Positions 21,701-33,700 of a stretch of DNA of 64,000 bases are shown here, one piece after another. The stretch covers positions 45,195,436 through 45,259,435 of the forward strand of contig CM037794.1 in assembly GCA_021229015.1 (NCBI GenBank). The letters are read 5' to 3'. The DNA comes from Solen grandis (lineage: Eukaryota; Mollusca; Bivalvia; Adapedonta; Solenidae). Position 1 is the first letter of the stretch, and each line of letters starts with the position of its first letter. The notes under the pieces are model-generated. The model worked only from the letters and a program-made list of their open reading frames with translations, was not told the origin of the DNA and did no database searches. A program made the position numbers and the translations under genes.

Positions 21701-24700
21701 ATAGTGCATGTTACCACACTGTTTATTTATTAAAACCTTGTGGTCTAGGATAACCAATAAAAATGCAAGCACTTATTTCAAGTCGGGTCCTTTTTTTTTT
21801 TTTTTTGCGGAAAAGAAAAGCTAAAAGAGTTTGTAGCTGGTTACAAGGTGCCCTTGCTCTTTTTGAAAAGATCCCATGATTGTTTAATGTACCCAGTGTA
21901 TAGGAATTATACTTACAATCCCCCTTTACCACTGTCTGGATGAAATGGCAATGGGCTTCTAGATGGATGGGAGACACTGAAATACATCCCATAAATTTCC
22001 AAGGTTTGACTGGGAATCGAACCCGGTCACCAGGATTGTTCCTCCAATGTGCTTGCTTAATTTTCAGTTTTACAATGTATACTTTATACTTATTTCTGGA
22101 TTTATTGGTTTTACCCTAATACCGTACATGTAAAACTTTTTGTAAATGAATACAATTTATTGGTCAAGATTTTGTATTGTAAAGTATGTGAACTGTGATA
22201 ATTATATGCCAACTTTATGAAGTGGGATGTGGGATATATATGCCCCACCTTTCACATTCTTAGCTAGTTCAACTTCTGTTCAATTAATAAGTCAATTTGA
22301 TTACAGCTGTTTACAATGGAAAGGTCATTTGTGTTAAGTCATTTCTAATACCTCTCACTAAATTTAATTTCAATATCTCAAGTGAAGTTTTTTGTACTGA
22401 ACAGTCTTTCATTTTCACAAAAGGTAACTTTGGATAGTTTTTTGGGATGGTAAACTCAAGCTCACCATCATTAAAAGTAGAAAGTTGAAATTGAAGTGAG
22501 TTTGAGTTGTGAACTTTCCCACTGACATAAGCTTTGTAGTCCAGAAAGTTGACTTGATGTATCACAATGAGACATTTAAGTAGTTCTGTATTTGTATTAT
22601 TGTTCCATCCTATAACACCTTAGATCACATGATTGATTCTTGTGAAGCCAGCCAGTCTACTGGTCTGTGGTGTTTGAAGTGTCATGTAACAATTAAGTGG
22701 ATAGTCATGATCACATGTAACAGCAAATGAATACAAACCTGCACTGGTCAATGTGCTACAGTATTGAAGTGTTAAATTTATTTATTTTACGTCAATTTGG
22801 AAACAAGTTCTTACAGCTTATACTAAACCCTCTAGATGGCTCCTGGGTTAGACCAGTACATTGCACCTAGGAAGGTCATGAAAAACCATTGCTCATTCCA
22901 ACAACCTTCCAATTAATTAATAAGGTATGTAACAATACCATTGATTGGACCATGGTGCCCTTGAAACTGTGAACATTGAAATGTTCTTAATTGTGAAGGG
23001 GTCTGGTAGTCAGGGTGCTTCTGCATGCTCATGATGAAGATTTATCTTACCTGTTGCTGATTACCAGTCAAACTCATTTGAACTAGGTCTTAAATAATAT
23101 GAAATATAAATTCTAAGGCCATCATTAATAATATGTTTGTTTGTCAGGCTCAGACTGACTCAGCATAATTGGTGCAGTCTCAGTTTCTTATTTAGGCCAA
23201 GACTTGCAAAATCTTATCTGTCAATTTTGTTCTTTTCATCAACTTAACTCATTCTATTTTTTTCAATTGTTTTCTTACCTCTTTCAATTGGATATCCTCC
23301 ACAGTTTTCATTCATACTTTTTATCCATTATCAGAAAATCCCTTCCTACCAATACCCACCTAAAAAGTCCTTGGAAGGAGTTCAGCAAAAATGATGACCT
23401 TAGCTTGCCTTTCTGTTTCGAAGTTGAGAAATGCTCTAGAAGGAACCTCAACTTTGGTCAAATGATTATTTCGTTTCATCATATTACATAGATAAGATAT
23501 TAAATGAGTGAAAATGCAAATTTCTTTGCAGATGATCTGTTTTGGGTTTTATGCCATTTTCCAAAGACAGAATGCCTTCATACCATTCATACAAACCTAA
23601 ATCAGAATTTCCTGTATGTTTGCTTCTATAACATTAACGTAAGTCAGGGGTTAATATGACTGATCATTTCCATCACTGTATCTCAGATCATTATCTTAGG
23701 ACATTGCGTATCTTTGTAGATGTCAATTACATTTTTCATACTAATATTAGTGTGAGTTATTTGTGAATTATATTGAGGTAAACATGACCGTTTCCTGATT
23801 AAATGGCACAGTGATGTATAAAGAGGCAGTCTGTGTAAGAAGATCATTAATGACTCTAAATACGTATCGAAGAGTGAGAGCGAAACTAGGCTAATTGCAT
23901 TTTTATGTATAAGCACTTATCTTAGTTTTGCTCTCACCCCTGACCATTGTTGTTCTTATCCTCCTTATTTTTCAATAGAGAATGTCTATTTAGGTACATT
24001 CATGATCATTTCTTTTTCTGAATTAATTTGGAGGTGTGTGATTTTTCTTGTCTAAAACATGTATGCTTGCCAAAAGTGGGCGTATTGGTGGGTGAAATAC
24101 TTGATGATGAATTTTTCTATTTAATACATATATTTAGAAGCTTTGTTGGTATATAGTTGGTTCCGTTGAAGCTCTTAATTGAAATTACATATAGGTATTG
24201 TAGAGAAAATTGTCATAGAGAATTGAATATAGAAGAAAGAAGACATACAGTACGATTAATTTTCTATTCATATAGGACAGCCTTGCTGAAAAATTATGTT
24301 GTAAACAGTGACACGATACAACACCAGGCACATTGTCTATCAGCTTTTGTATTTAACTCTTCTGATATTGTTCTCCTTACAAGGACCCTACATATGGATA
24401 CCACTTTATAACTATGGTATACCAAAGATGGGACTTACAACCTCCAGCATTTGAAGGGGCACTGCGGTTCAGTAGTTACATGCATGACTGAATTTTCGGA
24501 GGTCGTGGGGGCAAGGGTTATCATGGCCATCCCAGATGCTGTTGAGGTTCAACCTTGAAATTGTTCAGTGGGAAAAGCAAAACTTAAAGTTTTCCTGGGC
24601 AATGAGGTGATGCCATGATATATAGATTTAAAAACAATTTTGAAATATTGGAGAGTAAATTATACATAAATAAGGGTAAAAATGACCGTTTTTTTGTTTA

Positions 24701-27700
24701 TGGAAAACCCTGTTTACCTCGTGGCCACTAACATTAAATCATTGTGTTTTCTCCGAAGTTGCAAAGCTTGTTACTGGATTTTTCTGGGGCAGTGCCTGCC
24801 TATTTAGAACTCAGAAATAATGAATAGCCTAAGAAGATACCTTGTTAAGCATTCATTCAGAGCAAAAAAAGGGAATTTTAAAAAATCTTGAACGGAATTC
24901 TAGATCGGTTTTCACTATGTACCAGTATCTTTTGATAGGAACTTTATACTCTGACTAGATATAGTCATTTAATAGCTCACATTAAGAAAAAAACTGAATA
25001 TTATGTGAATATATTTATGAATAAAAAATGAGTATAGGTTAAAAAAAGGCTTGTCTGCCACAAATAGCTATGAAACAGGAATAATGTGAATGGGCTTAAA
25101 TTACATTTGTACATTTGGTTAAAAGGCTGAATGCACTTAAAAAGATAAACATATATGTGTGCACACGACAGTTACAAAATGTAAAAAGTGTATACAGTTG
25201 TCGCATATTCTGTAGCAAGGACATAGATGTGGCGGGGACATTTTGGATTTAAAATAAACTTTCAGCTTGATAGCACTTTAATTTGACGCTTCACATCAGT
25301 TTATTTTGATGGATTAATGAATCCTTGCTTAAGCTTCCTGTTATGTGGACTTCACTAGCTAAAACAAATTGATATTGAATTAAATGATGTGTTGGCACCT
25401 TGTGATCTTGAAACTGTCTTAAAGCAGCGGAAGATCTAAAATTCCACAAATATAATTTTGATATACATTATTTGTCGTTTTAACTACATTTGACCATTGA
25501 AATTTATTGGAAACATCTACCTAGGAAAGTAAGACTACCTTTACAAAAATATAAAAAAATCACTAGAAAGGCTTGCACTTCAAGCCAACAAAAGCTTTTT
25601 CAAAAACTTGTCAAACTGTGGAACAAATTTATAGATTCCTGAAATAAGCAAGTAAGTCATACTTTTTAGCTCACCTGAGCACTTTGTGCTCAAGTGAGCT
25701 TTTAGGATTGCCCTTCGTCCGCCGTCGTCGTCCGTCGTGTGTCGTCAACAATTTTCTTTAAACGACATCTCCTCTGAAACCGCTGGACAGAATTTAATGA
25801 AACTTGGCAGAATTGTTCCTTGGGTGAGGCTCTACAAAAGTTGCTAAAATAAAGTTGTTCCATTTAGAACTCTGGTTGCCATGGCAACAAAAAGAAAAAT
25901 AATTTGAAAACTTTAAAAATCATCTCCTTCAAAACTACAGGCCAGATTTCAAAATAATTTGGTACAGATGTTCCTTGGGTCAACCTCTACCAAAGTTGCT
26001 AAAATTATTCCGATCCGTAAAAAAACATGGCAGCCAGGGGCGGGGCTTATTTGCCTTATATATATATATAGAGTAACCTTAAACAACATCTCCTCTGAAA
26101 CCTCTGGACAGAATTTGATTAAACTTGGCAGGGATGATCCTTGGGTCAACCTTCACAAAAGTTGCTAAAAGAAACTTGATCCATGTAGAACTCTGGTTGT
26201 CATGGCAACAGAAAAAAAATATGAAAACTTTAAAAATCATCTTCTTCAAAACTACTGGCCACAGTGTTTTTTTTGGCCAAAATATTCGGCGAAATTCGGC
26301 GGCATTCCCCCCTGCCAGAAATATATATTTTTCCCCCTATTATGCTGAAAATTCCCCCACTTAGGGTTCATTTTGGGGTGCAAAATGATGAGTTTCTCTC
26401 ATTAAATCAACAAATGTTGCACAATAAAATATCAGCTGAATATATTTCGTCTGCCCGGTTTACTAGGTATCGTCTGCATTATACGACAGATTGTTATATG
26501 CAGACAATACCTAGTAAACAGGGCAGATTGTCTAAAAATGGCAAAAAATAAAGTTAACTGGTAAAGGTATGGGCCAGGTGTTGGAGAAATGTCATTTTTT
26601 ATAATTATGTAACTTGTTTTTATGTGTTTTCTTGATTAGCATGTGAAAAGCATGCATTTTTACTGTTATGGTTGAATCTATTGTTTACTTCCGGTTTGTT
26701 CGTAGGAAATAATGGAAAAAAGCATGCACTGATAAAACTTGTTAAAATGTTTTAAAAAGCTTCAATAATGTTATCAAACATGTTATTTATGAAAGAAAAC
26801 AAATTTTAAAGGCTGTCTTTAAAAAATATATTACATATTAAAAGTGAAGTGGGTGGGGTAATGCATTAACTAATGAAGACAGGACTTATTTAAGATATAT
26901 CTATACACTTTTTTTTTTTTTTTGGCAAATTTTTTTTCTACACCAATTTAAGCCACCAAAGCCACAATTCAACAAATGATAATATATGAAGTGCATAATT
27001 TAATGTATAAAAGTTTATAGATAGATCTAAAAACAAGCCTGTCTTAATGAATTAATGCATTACCCCCACCCACTTCAGTATTATATTGTAGTTATTTTTT
27101 AACAGTTTTTAATGATGCAAACTATCTTTAATGATTCTGTGTTGAACAGATGGGCATCACAATGAAAATGTTGAATTTTATTAAAACAGTTAAAGCATAC
27201 TAGTGCTTGTGTTGGTGTTAACTTAGAGTCAGTTTTATCATTTAAATAGAGATGAAAAAGTAATTTAAAATATACTGCCTTAATGATGTATAGAGTAAAA
27301 AAATTCCCCTTTTAGCTAGTTCGCGCGTTTTTTCCCCCTCAAATGGGCCCGGACCCCATTCCCCCAAAAGTGAAAAAAACACTGGGCCAGATTTTAAAAT
27401 AAATTGGTACAGATGTTCCTTGGGTCAACCTCTACCAAAGTTGCTAAAATTATTCCGATCCATTAAAAAGCATGGCAGCCAGGGGCGGGGCTTATTTGCC
27501 TTTTATGTATATAGGGAAAACTTTACAGGGATCATCTCCTTTAAAACTACTGGCCAGATTTCAAAATGTTTTAATACAGACTGATGTTCCTTGGGTAACC
27601 GTATACTCAGGTGAGCGATCCAGGGCCATCATGGCCCTCTTGTTTATACTGTTGATACACATGTAGTCATCATTTAGTCTTTGTTTATTTTTCACTAATT

Positions 27701-30700
27701 TTGATTTGATTTGAAGGCGATTAATTATACACAGTTACATAAAACTCATGAAGTAGTTTTCAACACAGTTTTAGTTTTATAATGCTGGAAGAGGTAATAG
27801 GTCATACTTAATTTTGGGCCATATAGTTTAAAAGGTGATATTTGAAGGTTTTGAAGGTTTTCCTATGGGAACCTAGGTAAAATCAAGATATTCCATATTA
27901 ATGTACAGTGAGTGGTACACTAGACAGATAACATATTATATGGTATTAAATTTTACAACAACGTTGCGGAACAGATATATGTTAATTGATCATTGTCGCT
28001 CTTTAGTAAAGTAACCGATCGTTGGGAATTAGAGATAATCTGAACATCACTACTTCCCATCATCTTACAACTAGTCCTATACTCACATAACATGAGATCA
28101 AATGTGGGTATTAATCACCTTTAGTGATATCTCTTAAGGGTGTAACGGTATACCGTACGATGATATACCGCGATATTTTCTTTACGGTACGGTTCACGGT
28201 ACGCTCCCAGGTCTGCACAGTACAGTATGGTATTGTTAACTTTCAGGTTTTTTTTAAAAATTTTCTTCTTCGTTTATAACAGCGGCTTCCCCTCGGTAAA
28301 AAGGCGATATTTTTCACCTCCAAGAAATAAAAAAATTCTCCTAACAATACAATTTTCCCATTCATTAACTTAAAAGACAACAAAAAGGAGAGTAAATAAC
28401 GCATATCGCTCTACATTGCATATTACTTAAATGAAAGCACTTGCTGTGGGCAGTTAAAAAGATCAATAAAAAGGCAGAGTCATTCTTGGAATGTTATCCA
28501 ATCAACACTCATTCTTATGCTTCCAAATTATGCAATAATACGGAATACTCGGATAGTATCGTTCATAATGTTGATAAACATCTTTCACACTCTCTACCGG
28601 CTACTGTTTTACTGCTAAAATTCTTCCAATTGAAACTGCAGGTGTTTTTTCCTTGGTATAAATGTGATTGCTTCAATTTCAAGTATCATCTTTTAGTGAT
28701 TTCATTGAAAATATCTGAGTTGTTGTCATGCTGACGTTTTTTATGGAATAAGCATTTAAAATAAGTTGTATAAGTTTAATTAAGTTTCTGCAATATATAC
28801 GGCACTATCATGTAGTTTTGATGTTACTTTTGATTATTTAATGACGTTAAAATAAGAGTTTTATCAGTAAACAAATTAAACCATATGAAAAATGTTTTTT
28901 AAAAAAAAAAATGTACAGAAAACACAACTTAATTTGCATTTATTATAATAAAAACTAATACATCAAACAATTAAAGAATTTATCTTTGTTTCTTAATTAT
29001 TTATTCTTCATTTAAAGATAGGAAACAAGGTTGACAAAACTTAAAGCCCATATCGTGATATGTATGGTATTATGACAACTGTATCACAATACGTATTGTA
29101 TCGTTGGGTAATCGTATCGTTACACCCTTAATATCTCTTGTTTTCCTATTTTGACAAAGGCTTTAAATACTTGATATGTATCTGCAAATCTTTGTACATG
29201 TATCTGTATGGCAGTGTGAATTGCTTGTTGATTTGGAAATTGTTGATGAATTGAACTAACAGATATTGACAAGAATGAAGTATTTGCTATATGAACAAAT
29301 AAATACCCATAGAATATCATGTCTTTTACCAATGACATGTAAAACAAACTTGTTCAGACATTGACCATACATGCCAAAACATTATTAGTTAGCTTTTAAT
29401 GTTTAGTATTTGAAGTAAGCTTTAAGTGTTTAGTATTTGAAGGAAGTAAAATGCAGAAAATAAGAAACAAAATACACTGCATAGAAATACAGTGGAACCC
29501 CGGTTACTCCACCACCTCTCATTCAAATACCAGGCGTTATTCGAAATACTTTGTTAGTCCCGATCACTCTACTTCTTATTTCTATATAAATAATATCTGG
29601 GTTATTCAAATTTGTGCCATTTGAATACTTGGCCTCATCCGAAAAGATTTTTTTTCCCCGTGCCTACCAATTCGTATGATTTTCGCACCCCTTTATCCAG
29701 AGTCACTGATGAGCATTAATTACCGGCGACATTTCTAAACAATGGAAAGGCGCGAACATCAATTAATTACTGAAATGGGTGGAGACGGCCGCTTACAGTT
29801 TGCAGTTTTTAATTGATTGATCGTATGCATTGTTTATCTTTGTATTGAAATCATTTATGCATAACAAGAAAGTTGTAAAATAAAAGTTAATTATCTATAG
29901 TCGTTTTACATTACTTAATCATAACATATTTTAAAAATATATATTACATTCACTGCATGAAAAAGCATGGCTTGGATGGGCTTTTGATCCAATGATCGAC
30001 GTGATTTGGGTTATTCGAATACATGCCTTACTCAAAATAAAACGCCAATCCCCGGGATTTCGAATAGCCGGGGTTCGACTGTACTTGGTTTGCATCTTAT
30101 GAAAGATTTATACATACCAGATCTATGTAAAAGCAGCATTAATGACTTTTTCTTTTGAAGTTTGCTGGAAGCCAGGATTTTAACAGCTCTGAAGAATATA
30201 TTTTTATGTAGTCTATGACTAGGGAGAATTTACTTAATTTTAATGACTGCAGATGTAGTTGTTCTAAAGAATTATAAGGAATTAGTCACCAAATGATGCC
30301 CTGGTAAAAATTATATTAACATTTCAGTAAAACTCTTAAGGTGAGAAAAAACTCCATTTTTATTTTGCTTGTTTTTTAGTGTTCCGAGTGCCATGTTCTA
30401 AGTGTTTGTTTTAAGATTATCATCAGTAGGAATAGGATATGCTATGACTATTTGATTGATAGGCACAATTCAAAAAATCCCAAACTTTGCTAAGTGTATG
30501 TTTGTGTTTGTACAGCTGGGTCAACATTGGAAGCAATGGCCCTGGCAGTGGAGAAGGCAGCTGTGGTGCTCGTGTGTATGTCTCAGAGATACAAGGACAG
30601 CCCTAACTGTAGAACAGGTGCGTATGCCAAGATCTATAGGAAAAAATCTCAAATGAAAAGCAGGTGGTTATGTCAAAATGTATAGACTTAGGCTGAAATA

Positions 30701-33700
30701 TTGAGCAGGTGTAGATATGTCCATATAGATAGAGAAGTTCAAAGTTTATTATCAGGTGTGTATTTCACGACAAAAAAGGGCCAGACCCAAATGTAGATCA
30801 AGTTTTATGTCCAAATGAATAGGAACATCCCTAAATGAACTGCAAGTGTATATGTCCAAAGGAAAGGAAATGCCCAAAATGTGGTGCAGGTGTGTAACTT
30901 TGGGCTGATTGTGAAAATATTTCAAATGCATGCACTTAACAAAAGAAGGAGATGGAATCATTTCACAGTCAGCCATTGATGTGTCCAAATAGGTGGGAAC
31001 AGCCCAAAATGTACAGCAGGTGTATATGTCCAAATGGATGGGAACAATCCCAAATGTACAGCAGGTGTATATGTCCAAATGGATGGGAACAATCCCAAAT
31101 GTACAGCAGGTGTATATGTCCAAATGGATGGGAACAATCCCAAATGTACAGCAGGTGTATTGTCCAAATGGATGGAAACAGCCCTACATGTACAGCAGGT
31201 GTATATGTCCAAATGGATGGGAACAGTCCCAAATGTATAGCAGGTGTATATGTCCAAATGGATGGGAACAATCTCAAATGTATAGCAGGTGTATATGTCC
31301 AAATGGATGGGAACAGCCCCAAATGTACAACAGGTGTATATGTCCAAATGGATGGAAACAGCCCTACATGTACAGCAGGTGTATATGTCCAAATGGATGG
31401 AAACAGCCCCACATGTACAGCAAGTGTATTGTCCAAATGGATGGAAACAGCCCTAAATGTATAGCAGGTGTATATGTTCAAATGGATGGGAACATCCCCA
31501 AATGTACAGCAGGTGTATATGTCCAAATGGATGGAAACAGCCCCAAATGTACAGCAGGTGTACTGTCCAAATGGATGGAAACAGCCCCAAATGTACAGCA
31601 GGTGTACTGTCCAAATGGATGGAAACAGCCCCACATGTACTGCAGGTGTATTGTCCAAATGGATGGAAACAGCCCCACATGTACAGCAGGTGTACTGTCC
31701 AAATGGATGGAAACAGCCCCACATGTACAGCAGGTGTATTGTCCAAATGGATGGGAACAGCCCCACATGTACAGCAGGTGTATTGTCCAAATGGATGGAA
31801 ACAGCCCCACATGTACAGCAGGTGTATTGTCCAAATGGATGGAAACAGCCCCACATGTACAACAGGTGTATATGTCCAAATGGATGGAAACAGCCCCACA
31901 TGTACAGCAGGTGTATTGCCAAAATTGGTGGAAACAGCCCAACATGTACAGCAAGTGTATTTGTCCAAATGGATTGGGACAGTCCCAAATGTATAGCAGG
32001 TGTATATGTCCAAATGGATGGGAACAGCCCCACATGTACAGCAGGTGTATTGTCCAAATGGATGGAAACAGCCCCACATGTACAGCAGGTGTATGGCCAA
32101 ATGGATGGGGACAGCCCCACATGTACAGCAGGTGTATATGTCCAAATGGATGGGAAACAGTCCCACATAGCAGGTGTATATGTCCAAATGGATGGGAAGA
32201 GCCCCACACATACAGCAGGTGTATATGTCCAAAGGGCCCAAATGTACAGCAGATTCACATACAGCAGGTTTATATGTCCAAATGGATGGGAACAATCTCA
32301 AATGTACAGCAGATGTATATGTCCAAATGGATGGGAAGAGCCCCACACATACAGCAGGTGTATATGTCCAAATGGATGGGAAGAGCCCCAAATGTAGAGT
32401 TGGTAAAAACTGATAGGAACAGCCCCAATTGTTGTCTAAAAGGAACAGGAACAGAACAAAACAGAACAAGTGTATGTCCCATGCATATAATACACTCAAC
32501 AAAAAAGAAACCTGACACTTTTAGTTTTTAAATATTTTGCACATCTGCGAATTTATCCAAATTGTGTAATTTGCACAAACATGTACTATCGACACACTTT
32601 ACACATGCATTGTTTCGTCGTCATGGAATCAGTCAAATGCAGCTAGGCATTAAATTTCCGTTTTAGCACGTGGGGCTCGTGCACGCAGAACGGTAACCGG
32701 TTGACAGTGTTACAAAGCACTATGTGATCACACACTGAAATTCACATCTAAAGTTGACAAGTTTTACTATGCCACGGTTGTCAGAAGCCAAGAGAAATAG
32801 GGCTATTGGAATGGTCCAGGGCGATGCTTCCGTTATCAACATTAGCAGAACCTTTAACTGCAGTCGCAACACAATTCATGAGCTTGTTAGACGTTTTATG
32901 CAAACAGGTGTGTCCGATCATCCCAGGTCGGGTAGACCAAGGGCAAGTACCGGAAGGGATGATTGTGCCATTATCTTAATGCACTTACATAACCGCTTCA
33001 GAATCACAACGTTGACGGCACCTTTGTTTAAACTATTCGCAATAGGTTACCCACACAAAGACGCCAAATTAGAGCTTGATGCCCATATACCGGTGGTATA
33101 CTGACATTACGCCATTGTCAGGCCTGTATGGCATGGGCACGTGTCCACCGTCACTGGCGTTGACGTGACTGGAACACTGTCCTGTTTTCAAACGAATCCC
33201 GATTCAATCTGAGTAATGCTGACAGCCTCACACGAGTTTATTGCTGGCAAGGTGAACGGTTTGCGCCCGTCTGTGTTAGAGAACATGATCGTTTTGGTGC
33301 GAGGCAACTTAAATGCCCAAAGGCACATTAACAATATTTTAAATGCAGAAGCTATTCTGTTTTTGAGAAGAAATGCTCCAGCTGTTTTTCAGCAGGATAA
33401 TGCCCGTCCCCACCCAGCAAGAATTACACGCGCTCACTTTGTAGCAGCAAACGTTAACGTCATGCAATGGCTAGCAATGACTCAGGATATGAATCCACTA
33501 GAGCATATCTGGGACGAGCTTGGCTGAAACGTTCACCAAAGACATGCTCCACAAAATATCCAAGAGCTGACAATGCATTGATTCATGAATGGAACAATCT
33601 TCCCAACGGACCTGTACAACGTTACGTCAATTCGATGCGACGACGCGTGAATACACTCATTAGAGCTAGAGGTTCTCACGTCAGATATTGATTTCAATAC

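Larger units (their letters stand above)
26262..27384. mobile_element. Non-autonomous DNA transposon, 5-bp target duplication (hAT-like)
   Basis: Terminal inverted repeats CAGTGTTTTTTT and AAAAAAACACTG bound 1123 bp. Flanks are GGCCA on both sides (26257-26261, 27385-27389). Removing the element restores the B2 module 'actggccagattt'. It has no transposase. It contains two inner inverted repeats, described separately. hAT-type termini with 5-bp duplications are known, but family placement is an inference. Confidence 0.7.
25668..27642 (+). mobile_element. Family B element B2, interrupted by a DNA transposon
   Basis: It starts AGCTCACCTGAGCAC with a matching GTGCTCAAGTGAGCT arm (a 5' hairpin) and a CGTCGTCGTCCGTCG leader. 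The core repeats 'catctcctctgaaacc' and 'ggccagatttcaaaat' modules. It ends CTCAGGTGAGCGATCC, the GGGCCATCATGGCCC hairpin and TCTTG|TTT. The inserted element at 26262-27384 splits one core module. Confidence 0.75.

Noticed and set aside
22311..22565. 84-codon minus-strand frame
   Set aside because: No known motif and no splice or promoter context; it lies in the intron between exons b and c.
30613..32400. CRISPR-like regular array
   Set aside because: No unique spacers: the whole unit repeats. The context is eukaryotic and intronic.
30969..32531. Very long open frames on both strands, up to 512 codons, in the ~45-bp minisatellite
   Set aside because: Unit length near a multiple of three keeps frames open; the translations are pure unit repeats and the array lies inside an intron.
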